Origin: Fibrobacter sp. UWB16
GTDB taxonomy: Bacteria; Fibrobacterota; Fibrobacteria; Fibrobacterales; Fibrobacteraceae
Reading direction: 5' to 3'
Assembly (NCBI RefSeq): GCF_900215325.1
Contig: NZ_OCMS01000001.1
Span: 1-64,000 of the forward strand
Length of the DNA stretch: 64,000 nucleotides
Shown: positions 8,148-17,385 of the stretch, in pieces
Position numbering within the stretch: position 1 is the stretch's first letter
Layout: every line of letters begins with the position of its first letter
Made by a program: the position numbers and the translations under genes
Notes under the pieces: generated by a model
Told to the model about the DNA's origin: nothing
Database searches by the model: none
What the model saw: only the letters and a program-made list of their open reading frames with translations

Positions 8148-8714
8148 TTGTTTTCTTCACAGTACTTTGCTGAAGGCATACGTTATTGCGTTTTGCGCAA
8201 GCTTTGCAAGCCACTGCTTTATCGGTGGTTTATTCACAAAGCGGGCAAACGAAAGAGCTCCAGGACTTTTTCGTTCCCCGAGTGCTTGCAGAATGGCGGC
8301 AAAGTCGTATTCTTTATGCCCGAGGAAAAGGAAGTCGCAAAAATCATCCTCGACGAGCTCCCCGTAGAAAGTCTCAAAACAATCTTGTTTATTGCCCACG
8401 GCGATCAAGAAATTCTCTTTTCACAGAAAAAGGCTCAGGTTTCTTACTACACTGATGATGGATGCCGCTACGGCGAAGATCAGTTCGATAGAATCGAATA
8501 CCAGGTAAAAACTTACGCCCCCGTCGCCTGCGTTTATCCAGGCCCCCATAAACCGCAATTTTTATACCTCGCCCTCATTAGCGGAGCCGCTTGCCGAATC
8601 GGTTTTGACTGCGCCAGGGAGTACCCATTCCTCAATATGAGTCTCCACGAGCTCAAGACGATTTCGCCAGCGAGGATGATTGCCCGCTATTTTATAAAGG
8701 GTAAAATAGGCTAG
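8148..8714 (+). CDS. Hypothetical protein, possible GT9/heptosyltransferase-like C-terminal segment
   Basis: 188 aa from the TTG at 8148, chosen because AGGAG (8138-8142) is spaced 5 nt before it. The alternative ATG at 8124 lacks a Shine-Dalgarno and overlaps the predicted promoter. The protein has an alternating alpha/beta look: KVVFFMPEEKEVAKIILDEL, SLKTILFIAHGDQEI, then CVYPGPHKPQFLYLALISGA followed by ACRIGFD. The last part recalls the nucleotide-sugar region of GT9 glycosyltransferases but is too short to be one. It is followed after 2 nt by the PHP phosphatase gene, so the two are co-translated. Function unknown. Confidence 0.6.
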   Translation: MFSSQYFAEGIRYCVLRKLCKPLLYRWFIHKAGKRKSSRTFSFPECLQNGGKVVFFMPEEKEVAKIILDELPVESLKTILFIAHGDQEILFSQKKAQVSYYTDDGCRYGEDQFDRIEYQVKTYAPVACVYPGPHKPQFLYLALISGAACRIGFDCAREYPFLNMSLHELKTISPARMIARYFIKGKIG

Positions 8715-8716
8715 CC

Positions 8717-9589
8717 ATGCAAAAGATGTTTTCGACAATCATCACCGAAAACGGCGGCTATGCAGACTTGCACATGCACACCAAGCTCTCCGACGGCACC
8801 CTGTCCGTTGACGAGTTGCTCATGCTTTGCAAGCGCAAGGGACTTCGTTGCATATCCATTACGGATCACGACAATCTCGATAGCTACAAGCTCGCCGAAG
8901 AGCCTGCCAAAGAAATCGGCCTCGAAATCATCCCGGGGATTGAAATTTCTGCCGTGTGGCAGGGCAAGGACATCCACATTCTCGGTTACTTCTGCGACCC
9001 GACAAACCTCGCCTTGAACATGGAACTCGAGGATTTCGCCAAGCAGCGCATTGCCCGCGTAAAGGCAATTATCAAGAAGCTGAACGCGCTTGGCATCGGC
9101 ATCACGTTCGAAAAGGTGCATTCGTACTGCAAGGGCAAAATCATTGGACGCCCGCACATTGCGATGTCGCTCGTCGATGAAGAATACATCTCAAACTTCT
9201 CCGAAGCGTTCACGAAGTACCTCGGTGACGGTTGCATCGCCTTTGTCGAAAAGAAAGGCCTTAACCCCCAAGAAACAATTCGACTGATTGAAAATGCCGG
9301 AGGCATTGCCGTACTCGCCCACCCGTACAAGTCTGGGCTCAGCGACCAGTTCATCGAGAACATGGTGGAATGGGGCATCCAGGGCATGGAAGTCTACAGC
9401 CCGGCACAAAAAGGCGCTGTTGGCCGCAAATACAAGGAAATGGCACAAAGGTTCGGACTTGTGGGCACTGGCGGTTCCGACTTCCACACCGAAAACGGGA
9501 CTTACCCCCCAGGTTGCATGAAAATGCCCTACACCGTCGTCCAGGCACTCCGAGAAAGGCGCGAAAAATCTCGTGCAGAATGGTTCTAA
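8717..9589 (+). CDS. PHP-domain phosphoesterase (RNase AM / 3',5'-nucleoside bisphosphate phosphatase type)
   Basis: 290 aa. The polymerase-and-histidinol-phosphatase metal site is complete: YADLHMHTKLSDG, SITDHDN, GIEISA, GRPHIA, LAHPYKSG and GGSDFH. This matches the YciV/TrpH-like family that dephosphorylates 3',5'-bisphosphonucleotides and trims RNA 5' ends. Located in the cytosol. The start is 2 nt after the previous stop, and its own stop (TAA, 9587-9589) overlaps the next ATG as TAATG, so all three genes appear translationally coupled. Family confidence is high, exact substrate lower. Confidence 0.85.
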   Translation: MQKMFSTIITENGGYADLHMHTKLSDGTLSVDELLMLCKRKGLRCISITDHDNLDSYKLAEEPAKEIGLEIIPGIEISAVWQGKDIHILGYFCDPTNLALNMELEDFAKQRIARVKAIIKKLNALGIGITFEKVHSYCKGKIIGRPHIAMSLVDEEYISNFSEAFTKYLGDGCIAFVEKKGLNPQETIRLIENAGGIAVLAHPYKSGLSDQFIENMVEWGIQGMEVYSPAQKGAVGRKYKEMAQRFGLVGTGGSDFHTENGTYPPGCMKMPYTVVQALRERREKSRAEWF

Positions 9590-11646
9590 TGAATCGTGGT
9601 ATTCTTCTAATAGCTGTATTGTCGACGCTTGTCTCAAGCGTTTTTGCGGACGTTATTCACGCCAAACGCTACACGCTCCCGACACCGCAAGACTCCATCT
9701 TTGAAACGGTTAACGCTCCCGATCCGGCTCCACGAGAAACCGACGCTGGACGTTGGATCATTCCGCTGCGCGAAGTCATGCAGCGCACGTACGACGTCTC
9801 GGGTCAAAAGTCCGAATGGGTGCTGGGCACGTCCATCCTTGGCAGTCCGGAACTCCATGCAAGGTCCCTTGGTATCGGGACGCTATCCAAACGTTACCCG
9901 AGCAAGCTTGCGGGCATATACACCACGCGCTTAAGCTATGACGGTTCGACGCTCGCCCTCAATGGCGAGAACGGAATCCTGTTTGAAGAACGCCGAGGCA
10001 TCCCGGTTGACACCCCGATTACAGACATCAACTGGGAACGCAGCGCATTCGAAGGGAACGCATTGCGCCTTGATTTCCGACGCCTCATTACAGATTCCGT
10101 CACGCTCGATCTTGGATTGCAAAGCCATTCCAACCTGCTTTCGAAACCATTCGAATACCAGCCGGTGACGCATTCTCCGTTTTTTGCACTTGGCCGCGAT
10201 TCAACGGATATTCCCTTTGGCGGGCGCAACATCGCCATGAACAGCATGCATATCCAGCCAATTGTCACATGGCGTTTTGGCTACGGCAAGGCTTTCTTTA
10301 AGATAAACTATTTGAGTCTCGACAATGCCGACAACACAACGCATGAAGTACTGCTCGACACGCTCGATCCAACAGTCCGCAAATTCCAGACAGATCCGTA
10401 CAAGATTGTCATTGAGACACGCACTTACGGTGGTGGCGTTGAATTTTACCCCATCAAGGATTTGACGCTCGGCACAGAAATCCATTATGGCAATCACGAA
10501 ATGGAACTGCGCAATTTGCCTAAAATTCAAAAAAGCATTGACACCACTTATAACAACTACAATCTTCCGGTATATACATACGACTATTACGACACCAACA
10601 AGACCCGTAACTTTGAAACCATTCTCGGAAGTTTCAATATCCGCTACAACATGTTCCTGAATCCGAGAATTCATTTTGAGTATGAATTCTTGAACACTCA
10701 AGAAACTGGAAACGACGATAAAAAGAAAGAATATTACCAAGACCGAGAAATCGGCTACGCCGAAGTTTCTGACACGCTGTTCGGAAAGGCATTTTTCCGT
10801 GTTCAAGCAGGCATGCAGCGCAACAGTTCGCTTTTAGACACTGTTGAATTTGCACCGGCCTTCTCGATTGACGGAACATACATCCTCCCCTACCACTTGA
10901 TGGCAACAGCATCGTACCGTCACGACAACAAGTTCCCCGACGTCACACAGCTCAAGCTGACCGAATCCGGCCGAGTATCGTTCCCGAACGAAAACCTCAA
11001 ATACGAAGTTCGCGACCGTGCAACAGCCAATATCACATGGAAAATGCGCGATGTCTTTTATGGACTTGGCCTACGCTATGAACACGCCAACAACCTGATC
11101 AAGCCCAACTGGGCCATCAAAGGATACCTCGATTCCACAACGACTTACGACAACATTAACGATGTTTCGATGAGCGAAGTTACCGATTCCCTGGAATACG
11201 CATTCCGCTATGGGAATCTCGATCACGCGCACACACTCGACTGGATGATGCAAGTGGGGTTCCGTCTTGGGAACTGGAAATTCTACCTGGAACGCGGGCA
11301 AAAGATGACGCGCACCAAGCTAATCGATACACCTTCGCTTTACTACAAAGGCAGCATCCATTGGCAAAATCGATTTGTGAAAGACAGGCTCGGCGTAAGT
11401 GTCCGCGTGGACTTCCAGTGGTTTAATAACCGCTATGACTGCACGATAGACGAGAACGGAAAGCCCAAGCTTGTCGAACTCAACAAGTACTTGGCCATGG
11501 ATTTCGAAGCTCGCATGCAGGTTCTTTCATTTGAACTGTACAACCGCATCGAGAACTTCAACCATAGCATCTACGCGCCGGAAGCCGGCTACACCCCCGA
11601 AGGGTTGCGCTTCGCTTACGGCATCGTCTGGACATTCGGGAATTAG
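9589..11646 (+). CDS. Large outer-membrane beta-barrel protein
   Basis: 685 aa from the ATG at 9589, which overlaps the PHP gene stop. Signal peptide MNRGILLIAVLSTLVSSVFA. The rest is rich in alternating aromatic/polar strands with Asn/Asp turns (for example FKINYLSLDNAD, NPRIHFEYEFLN, FRVQAGMQRNSS), as in TonB-dependent-receptor-like barrels, but I see no TonB box or plug domain. It ends in FAYGIVWTFGN, close to the aromatic C-terminus expected for BAM recognition. Probably an outer-membrane channel of unknown substrate. Upstream in-frame extension to 9370 is shadow sequence. Confidence 0.7.
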   Translation: MNRGILLIAVLSTLVSSVFADVIHAKRYTLPTPQDSIFETVNAPDPAPRETDAGRWIIPLREVMQRTYDVSGQKSEWVLGTSILGSPELHARSLGIGTLSKRYPSKLAGIYTTRLSYDGSTLALNGENGILFEERRGIPVDTPITDINWERSAFEGNALRLDFRRLITDSVTLDLGLQSHSNLLSKPFEYQPVTHSPFFALGRDSTDIPFGGRNIAMNSMHIQPIVTWRFGYGKAFFKINYLSLDNADNTTHEVLLDTLDPTVRKFQTDPYKIVIETRTYGGGVEFYPIKDLTLGTEIHYGNHEMELRNLPKIQKSIDTTYNNYNLPVYTYDYYDTNKTRNFETILGSFNIRYNMFLNPRIHFEYEFLNTQETGNDDKKKEYYQDREIGYAEVSDTLFGKAFFRVQAGMQRNSSLLDTVEFAPAFSIDGTYILPYHLMATASYRHDNKFPDVTQLKLTESGRVSFPNENLKYEVRDRATANITWKMRDVFYGLGLRYEHANNLIKPNWAIKGYLDSTTTYDNINDVSMSEVTDSLEYAFRYGNLDHAHTLDWMMQVGFRLGNWKFYLERGQKMTRTKLIDTPSLYYKGSIHWQNRFVKDRLGVSVRVDFQWFNNRYDCTIDENGKPKLVELNKYLAMDFEARMQVLSFELYNRIENFNHSIYAPEAGYTPEGLRFAYGIVWTFGN

Positions 11647-11653
11647 CAATTTC

Positions 11654-11755
11654 GTCATCCTGACGCCAACGGCGGAAGGATCCCGTCAAGTCTAGCTATG
11701 CAAATCAAGAAATGACTGGATTCTTCGTTCCCTTACGGTCTCTCAGAATGACGGC
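11654..11755. repeat. Dispersed palindromic repeat (family A, two arms)
   Basis: CGTCATCCTGACGCC...GGAAGGATCC and the partner arm CTGGATTCTTCG...TCTCAGAATGACG. It fills the junction of two convergent genes, where it may act as a transcription barrier. Confidence 0.75.
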
Positions 11756-11762
11756 GAAAAAA

Positions 11763-12767
11763 TTAAGCAGCCTGAATTCCGAGCAACACAAGATACGCAA
11801 CATACAAGCTTAGGAGAAGCGCTCCCCCAATGCGTCCAAAACCAAACTGGCCGCCTTTTTTACGCTTGCGCTTCAGGAATGGGAAACTCATCAAGAACAG
11901 CAAAAGCGTCAGTGCCGACATGATCGGCACATCACGGCTCATCACTTCTGGATCAGCCGCCTGAATCGGAGCAATGACAGATGCAAGCCCGACCACGACA
12001 AGCGTGTTAAAAATATTGGAACCAATTACGTTTCCAACGGCAAGATCATTCTCGCCACGGCGTGCCGCAGCAATCGAACTTGCCAATTCAGGGAGAGAAG
12101 TCCCCACAGCAACAATTGTAAGCCCGATGAGCAAATCACTCACACCCAATGCCTGAGCGACATTTACAGCGCCCCACACAAGCATTCGCGAACTTACGAT
12201 CAAAAGCAAAAGTCCCATCAGCAAAAGCAACGAGGAACTGACGATAGAAACCTTTTCTGCAGAGCCGTATTCCGAGTCTAAATCATCTGCCGCTGCAGTT
12301 TTTTTTCGTTTGCGCTTTTGCCTCAATTCACTCATGATGTTAAACGCCATAATTGCCACAAACGCAAGCAACAAGACGATACCATCCATACGCGAAACAT
12401 TCCCGTCAATAAGCAAAAAGACCGTCAAAACAGTCATCGCGATGAGAATCGGGATATCACGCGACATCGCCTGCTTTTGTACGACCACGGGAATAATAAG
12501 CGCCGTTACGCCAAGGATTAGCGCAATGTTTGCAATATTGGAGCCATAAGCGTTTCCAAGAGCAAGCTGCGGAGTATTATTCAACGCAGACAAAACTGAA
12601 ACGACCATCTCCGGCGCAGATGTTCCAAAACCGACAATCACCATCCCGATAAGGAATGTGCTCATGCCAAAAAAATGGGCCACGCCGACGGCCCCATCCA
12701 CAAACCAGTCTGCACTCCAGACCAGAAGAACAAGGCCCACGACAATGGCCGCAATAGATAGAATCAT
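11763..12767 (-). CDS. yrbG: Calcium/sodium antiporter, CaCA family
   Basis: 334 aa integral membrane protein with about ten helices in two inverted halves. The two alpha-repeats are clear: GFGTSAPEMVVS...GNAYGSNIANIALILG (residues about 45-90) and AVGTSLPELASS...GNVIGSNIFNTLVVVG (about 215-260), holding the ion-binding Glu residues. A basic cytoplasmic loop (RQKRKRKKT) separates them. It exchanges Ca2+ for Na+ across the inner membrane. It starts 6 nt after the stop of the OMP gene, so both are probably one operon. Confidence 0.9.
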   Translation of the reverse strand: MILSIAAIVVGLVLLVWSADWFVDGAVGVAHFFGMSTFLIGMVIVGFGTSAPEMVVSVLSALNNTPQLALGNAYGSNIANIALILGVTALIIPVVVQKQAMSRDIPILIAMTVLTVFLLIDGNVSRMDGIVLLLAFVAIMAFNIMSELRQKRKRKKTAAADDLDSEYGSAEKVSIVSSSLLLLMGLLLLIVSSRMLVWGAVNVAQALGVSDLLIGLTIVAVGTSLPELASSIAAARRGENDLAVGNVIGSNIFNTLVVVGLASVIAPIQAADPEVMSRDVPIMSALTLLLFLMSFPFLKRKRKKGGQFGFGRIGGALLLSLYVAYLVLLGIQAA

Positions 12768-12773
12768 GTTATA

Positions 12774-13769
12774 CTAGAATGCGTAGAAAGTTGCACCGAC
12801 GGTGAACGACTTAGAAGACAGGTTGTTGACAGCCCATCCGTTATAATCTTCGTACTGGTTGTTGATGCCCCAAGTAAAGCGAGCGTCAAAACCGACATAA
12901 CGGTTAGCACGGATACCCAGGCCAAATACGATAGACCAGTCGATAGCCGAACGGCAGTCGTTATCCATCATGTCTTCCTTGATATTCACGGACTTATCCG
13001 AAGCCTTCAGCTTAAACTTGTCTGCAGTCGCAAAAGACGGCTGGACACCCACATCAAAGAAGATGCTGGATCTAGCACTCTTCAAGGAGAGGAGTATCGG
13101 AAGAGAAATGCGATACTGGCTAAACGTTACACGATATTCGCCATAAGCTTGATTATAAACGTAATTATAGGTGTTGAGCACCTTGTCGTGTTCGAACATG
13201 ACACCAGCCTTAATAGCCATGTTGTATTCATCCAACGGGAAGAGTGCAAAAGCACCTGCACTCCAGGCCAAGCCCGAATAATCGTCATATTCATAGCGGC
13301 CGTTATCGCCCATAAGGAACGCGCCACCAATAAAGCCCTGGACACCGAACGTAAAGTTCAGCGGGACAAGGCCACGTAGTTTGTCCATATCGGTCGAATC
13401 GGCAGTAGGAGCTTCAGTCACATAGATGGTCTTCACGACAGCGCCACTCGTTTCGACATCCGCAGGGGAATAAACCGGCTGGTAGACAAACTTTTTGGTC
13501 GTTGTCTTTTGGGCGACAGGCTTTGCTGCGTCGGCCCCACGAACGGCAGAAGGTTCTGCAAACAGATTTTCAGGAGCAAGTTCCTGTTCGACGGCGGTAA
13601 ACTTATCTTGCGGAGCAGCCTGTACTGCAGGAGCGGCCTCAGCAGAGGCTTCTTGAGCAGGAGCTGCAGTCGGAGCTGCGGAAACAGCCGTTTCAGCAGG
13701 TGCAGCATTTTGAGCCATAGCGGCAGAAACCGCAAGAGCTGCCAAAATTCCAGTACATTTCAGATTCAT
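12774..13769 (-). CDS. Outer-membrane beta-barrel protein, PF13568-like
   Basis: 331 aa from the ATG at 13769, chosen because GGAGG lies 5 nt upstream. A start at 13781 would put the Shine-Dalgarno inside the gene. Signal peptide MNLKCTGILAALAVSAAMAQ is followed by a roughly 60-residue Ala/Pro-rich spacer, then a porin-like domain of short barrel strands (FTFGVQGFIGGAFLMGD, AGAFALFPLDEYNMAIKAG, ISLPILLSLKS) ending FTVGATFYAF. Probably a small eight-strand barrel on the cell surface. Cotranscribed with the antiporter gene; functional link unknown. Confidence 0.75.
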   Translation of the reverse strand: MNLKCTGILAALAVSAAMAQNAAPAETAVSAAPTAAPAQEASAEAAPAVQAAPQDKFTAVEQELAPENLFAEPSAVRGADAAKPVAQKTTTKKFVYQPVYSPADVETSGAVVKTIYVTEAPTADSTDMDKLRGLVPLNFTFGVQGFIGGAFLMGDNGRYEYDDYSGLAWSAGAFALFPLDEYNMAIKAGVMFEHDKVLNTYNYVYNQAYGEYRVTFSQYRISLPILLSLKSARSSIFFDVGVQPSFATADKFKLKASDKSVNIKEDMMDNDCRSAIDWSIVFGLGIRANRYVGFDARFTWGINNQYEDYNGWAVNNLSSKSFTVGATFYAF

Positions 13770-13871
13770 ATAATCCTCCAATGGTAATCACGTAATATTA
13801 TAGTATTTTTATAATCGAAAAACCAATATAAAATACAAGCAAACCTTTGATAAAATACTAGATTACGCTAT

Positions 13872-15428
13872 ATGAAAACAAATATTGTATCTACAGCTTC
13901 GGGCAAAGCGAATGCATACGCCCTCTTTTTCGTGAAGAAATCTGTCCAGTTTTCCAACGCCCTTTCGGAAAGCGCAGAAAAGCAAGTTGAATCCGTCTTG
14001 AACGGTATGGAAGAGGGTCCGTTCGAAGACTTAGAGTTTTTGGAAATCGACAACCAGCCGACCATTTTTGTAAACGCCGCCAAGGAACGCGGCCTCTCGT
14101 CGCTCGACCACTTGCGCATGGCCGCCTACCGCCTCGCCAAGAAAGCAAGCAAGCGCCAGATTCCTGTCGTATCGATCATGCTTGCCGATGCAGCCCCGGA
14201 ACAGTTCAAGAGCATTTTGCACGGTCTCCACTATGCAAGCTACAACTTTGACGCCTACAAGAGCAAAAAGAAAGAAGCCTTCCAGGTTACATACGAACTC
14301 GTCGCTGGTGATCAAACGGCCGAATTCAAGAAAATAGCCGACACCGTCGCTATCGAGCACAAGGCCATTGTCCTTGCCAAGAACCTCATCAACACAAGCG
14401 CCTCTGACCTTACGCCTGCTGAATTTGTCGAAAACGCAAATACCATTGCCAAGTACACTCCGGGCCTTTCGATCAAGGTTCGCAACATGAAGCAACTCGA
14501 AAAAGAAGGCTTCATGGGCCACGTGACCGTTGGCAAGGGCAGCTCGCATGAACCGTACATGATTACGCTCAGCTACGATGGAAGCAAGAGCGCTCGCGGT
14601 AAGGCTACTGCTAAAAGCGCGAATAAAAATGCGCGCACGTCCGCAGACCACTTGGTATTTGTCGGCAAAGGCCTCACGTTTGATACGGGCGGTCTCTGCC
14701 TCAAGCCACCTAAATCCATGCCCGAGATGATCAGCGACATGAGCGGAGCCGCAACAGTGCTTGCCGCCATCCAGGCCATCGCAACGCTTGAACTCCCGAT
14801 CAAGGTGAGCGCAGTGTGCTGCCTCGCCGAAAACGCCATCGGCAACAAGTCCGTATTGCCGGGCGACATCTTTACCGCCAAGAACGGAAAGACCGTGATG
14901 GTTGACAATACGGATGCTGAAGGCCGCTTGGTTCTCTCGGACGGCCTTGCCGAAGCAGGCCTCATCGGAGCAACGCACATTATCGATCTCGCGACACTTA
15001 CGGGAGCCATGGTTCGCGCACTCGGTTACGCTGTTGCCGGATTCTTCAGCAATGACGACGATCTCGCCTTGAAGGTCATCAACTGCGGCGAAGCCTGCTG
15101 CGAAAAGTTCTGGAGCATGCCGCTCGAAGAAGAATACGCCGACGCATTGAAGGATCATTTCGCCGACCTCAAGAACACCGGAAGCGACGCCGGCGCCATT
15201 GCCGCCGCCCTCTTCTTGCAGGAATTCGTTCCTGAAAACACAGCTTGGGCACACTGGGATATCGCAGGTACAGCATTTGTAAGCAAGAGCTGGAAGTACA
15301 CCGACTTCGGTGCAACCGGCTTTGGCGTACAAACGCTTATCGAACTTGCAAGACGCATGTCCGGCGTAGTTTGCGAAGAAGCCGCAAACAAAGATACAGA
15401 TGGCGAATATGTCGCTGTAGAAGCATAA
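13872..15428 (+). CDS. pepA: Leucyl aminopeptidase (M17)
   Basis: 518 aa cytosolic dinuclear-metal aminopeptidase. The C-terminal catalytic domain has VGKGLTFDTGGLCLKP (metal Lys/Asp), MSDMSGAATVL and the signature NTDAEGRLVLSD with metal-binding Asp and Glu. The N-terminal macro-like domain (residues 1-170) is divergent. A lysine/alanine-rich insertion (about residues 238-256) precedes the first catalytic motif, longer than usual. It is monocistronic, with a terminator at 15477. Confidence 0.93.
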   Translation: MKTNIVSTASGKANAYALFFVKKSVQFSNALSESAEKQVESVLNGMEEGPFEDLEFLEIDNQPTIFVNAAKERGLSSLDHLRMAAYRLAKKASKRQIPVVSIMLADAAPEQFKSILHGLHYASYNFDAYKSKKKEAFQVTYELVAGDQTAEFKKIADTVAIEHKAIVLAKNLINTSASDLTPAEFVENANTIAKYTPGLSIKVRNMKQLEKEGFMGHVTVGKGSSHEPYMITLSYDGSKSARGKATAKSANKNARTSADHLVFVGKGLTFDTGGLCLKPPKSMPEMISDMSGAATVLAAIQAIATLELPIKVSAVCCLAENAIGNKSVLPGDIFTAKNGKTVMVDNTDAEGRLVLSDGLAEAGLIGATHIIDLATLTGAMVRALGYAVAGFFSNDDDLALKVINCGEACCEKFWSMPLEEEYADALKDHFADLKNTGSDAGAIAAALFLQEFVPENTAWAHWDIAGTAFVSKSWKYTDFGATGFGVQTLIELARRMSGVVCEEAANKDTDGEYVAVEA

Positions 15429-15476
15429 GCGGATTTTAAATAATTTGCTTATCAAATCCTCAAAGTGAGTATTATA

Positions 15477-15503
15477 AAACCTTCAGATTTCTGAAGGTTT
15501 TTC
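15477..15503 (+). terminator. Terminator of pepA
   Basis: 10-bp perfect stem AAACCTTCAG (15477-15486) / CTGAAGGTTT (15491-15500), loop ATTT, then TTT. It directly abuts the guaA -10 element, so the guaA -35 region lies within the hairpin. Confidence 0.85.
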
Positions 15504-15511
15504 TATCTTTG
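15504..15511 (+). promoter_or_regulatory. Candidate -10 of guaA (TATCTTTG)
   Basis: Exact match to TAnnTTTG, ending 6 nt before the ATG at 15518. No Shine-Dalgarno lies between, so the transcript would be leaderless or nearly so. Confidence 0.5.
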
Positions 15512-15517
15512 CGATGT

Positions 15518-17353
15518 ATGAAAAACGTTGATACTATTGCCGTTTTGGACTTTGGTGGGCAGTACGCTCACTTGATTGCCAACCGTGTACGCCGTCTCGG
15601 CGTGTTTACCGAAATCCACTCCCCTGCCGCCCCGGTTTCTGAACTCGAAGGTGTGAAGGGCATCATTTACAGTGGTGGTCCGTCCAGCGTTTATGCTGCA
15701 GACGCTCCGGAATACAATCCTGAAATATTGAACCTCCCGGTGCCGAAGCTCGGTATCTGCTACGGTCACCAGCTCATCGCCCAGCAGTTGGGCGGTCACG
15801 TGGAACCGGGCAAAGTCAAGGAATACGGCATTGCAGACCTTATCGTCGGCGATGAAAAGTGCCCGCTTTTGAAGGGTCTCCCGAAGGCATCCCCGATGTG
15901 GATGAGCCACGGTGACCAGGTCACGAAGCTTCCTGAAGGCTACAAGATCGTGGCCAGCACCAAGGACTGCGAAATCGCAGCCGTTGCATTCGATAGCGAC
16001 AAGCCTGAACGCCAGATTTTCGGCATCCAGTTCCATCCAGAAGTCACGCACAGCAAGTTCGGCATGAAGTTGCTCGAAAACTTCGTCGACTTTACGGGAG
16101 CCAAGAAGACTTGGAACATGAAGAGCTATCTGCCGCTCATTACGCAGCGCATCAAAGACCAGGTCAAGGACCGCAAGGTGTTCTTGCTCGTGTCTGGCGG
16201 TGTGGACTCCACGGTGGCATTCGTGCTCTTGAACCGTGTACTCGGACCGGAAAAGGTTCTCGGCTTGCATGTGGATAACGGCATGATGCGCCTCGGCGAA
16301 TCCCAGAAGATTATGGACTTCCTCACGAAGGAAGGTATGAACAACCTCAAGATCCGCGACGCCAGCGAACACTTCCTTGCCAAGCTCAAGGGCGTAACCG
16401 CTCCAGAAACCAAGCGCGGCATTATCGGTAAGGAATTCCTGACGGTCAAGGACGAGGAAATGGCTAAGCTCAACCTCGATCCGAACGAATGGATGATGGC
16501 TCAGGGCACCATCTACCCCGACACCATCGAAAGCGGCGGCACCAAGAACGCTGACAAGATCAAGACGCACCACAACCGCGTGCAAGAAGTTCTGGACCTC
16601 ATGGAAAAGGGCCTTGTGCTCGAACCGCTCGCTGACTTGTACAAGGACGAAGTCCGTGCCCTCGGCGAAGAACTCGGCATTCCGCACAACCTCGTGTGGC
16701 GCCACCCGTTCCCGGGGCCGGGTCTCGGTGTTCGTTTGCTCTGCAGCGAAGGCAAACTCACGAACGATATGGTGAAGTTCGAAGACGTGAAGGACACCGC
16801 AGGTCAGTCCCTCGCCGATTACCTCAAGGCAAACAACATTGCTGGCCGCATGCTCCCAATTAAGAGCGTGGGCGTTCAGGGTGACGGTCGTACTTACGCA
16901 CAGCCGTTCCTCATCACGACTCCGGGCTTAAGCTGGAAGGATTGCGAAAAGTTCTCCACCGAACTTGCCAACCGCTTCAAGGCCATCAACCGCGTGATTT
17001 ACCAGATTGGTAGCATCGCCGATGAAGATCCGAAGCTTGTCGAACAGTACGCCACCCGCGAAAACTTCGATACGCTCCGCAAGTTCGACAACATCTGTAC
17101 CGAATTCTTGCAGGCGAACGACTTGTACGAAAAGATCTGGCAGATGCCAGTCGTGCTCGTTCCGCTCCGCACGGCTAACAAGCCCTGCATCGTGATGCGC
17201 CCGGTGAACTCCACCGAAGCCATGACGGCAAACTTCGCCGAAATCGACCAGGGCATGCTCGCTGGTCTCTGGCGCAAGTTCGAAGCCGAAGGCGCAGGCT
17301 CCCTGTGGTACGACGTGACGCACAAGCCGCCTGGAACCATTGAGTGGGAATAA
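15518..17353 (+). CDS. guaA: GMP synthase (glutamine-hydrolysing)
   Basis: 611 aa. Converts XMP + Gln + ATP to GMP. N-terminal class I glutaminase with GICYGHQLIAQQLGG (Cys81) and FHPEVTHS. ATP-pyrophosphatase P-loop LVSGGVDSTVAF. C-terminal dimerisation domain ends in the conserved PPGTIEWE. At 611 aa it is longer than the usual bacterial 510-525 aa, with extra sequence in the C-terminal half, more like the large eukaryotic-type form. The ATG at 15518 is chosen over a TTG at 15509 because it fits the conserved N-terminus. Confidence 0.94.
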   Translation: MKNVDTIAVLDFGGQYAHLIANRVRRLGVFTEIHSPAAPVSELEGVKGIIYSGGPSSVYAADAPEYNPEILNLPVPKLGICYGHQLIAQQLGGHVEPGKVKEYGIADLIVGDEKCPLLKGLPKASPMWMSHGDQVTKLPEGYKIVASTKDCEIAAVAFDSDKPERQIFGIQFHPEVTHSKFGMKLLENFVDFTGAKKTWNMKSYLPLITQRIKDQVKDRKVFLLVSGGVDSTVAFVLLNRVLGPEKVLGLHVDNGMMRLGESQKIMDFLTKEGMNNLKIRDASEHFLAKLKGVTAPETKRGIIGKEFLTVKDEEMAKLNLDPNEWMMAQGTIYPDTIESGGTKNADKIKTHHNRVQEVLDLMEKGLVLEPLADLYKDEVRALGEELGIPHNLVWRHPFPGPGLGVRLLCSEGKLTNDMVKFEDVKDTAGQSLADYLKANNIAGRMLPIKSVGVQGDGRTYAQPFLITTPGLSWKDCEKFSTELANRFKAINRVIYQIGSIADEDPKLVEQYATRENFDTLRKFDNICTEFLQANDLYEKIWQMPVVLVPLRTANKPCIVMRPVNSTEAMTANFAEIDQGMLAGLWRKFEAEGAGSLWYDVTHKPPGTIEWE

Positions 17354-17385
17354 CCACCAATGTAACTTCGCACCGACCGTTCCAC

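Noticed and set aside
13872-15428. tRNA or rRNA genes in the intergenic regions
   Set aside because: Read the gaps over about 100 nt for cloverleaf, GTTCGA-type T-arm and CCA ends; none fits. The GGTTCGAAACC words in 17.4-17.7 kb belong to the tandem tract, not to a tRNA.
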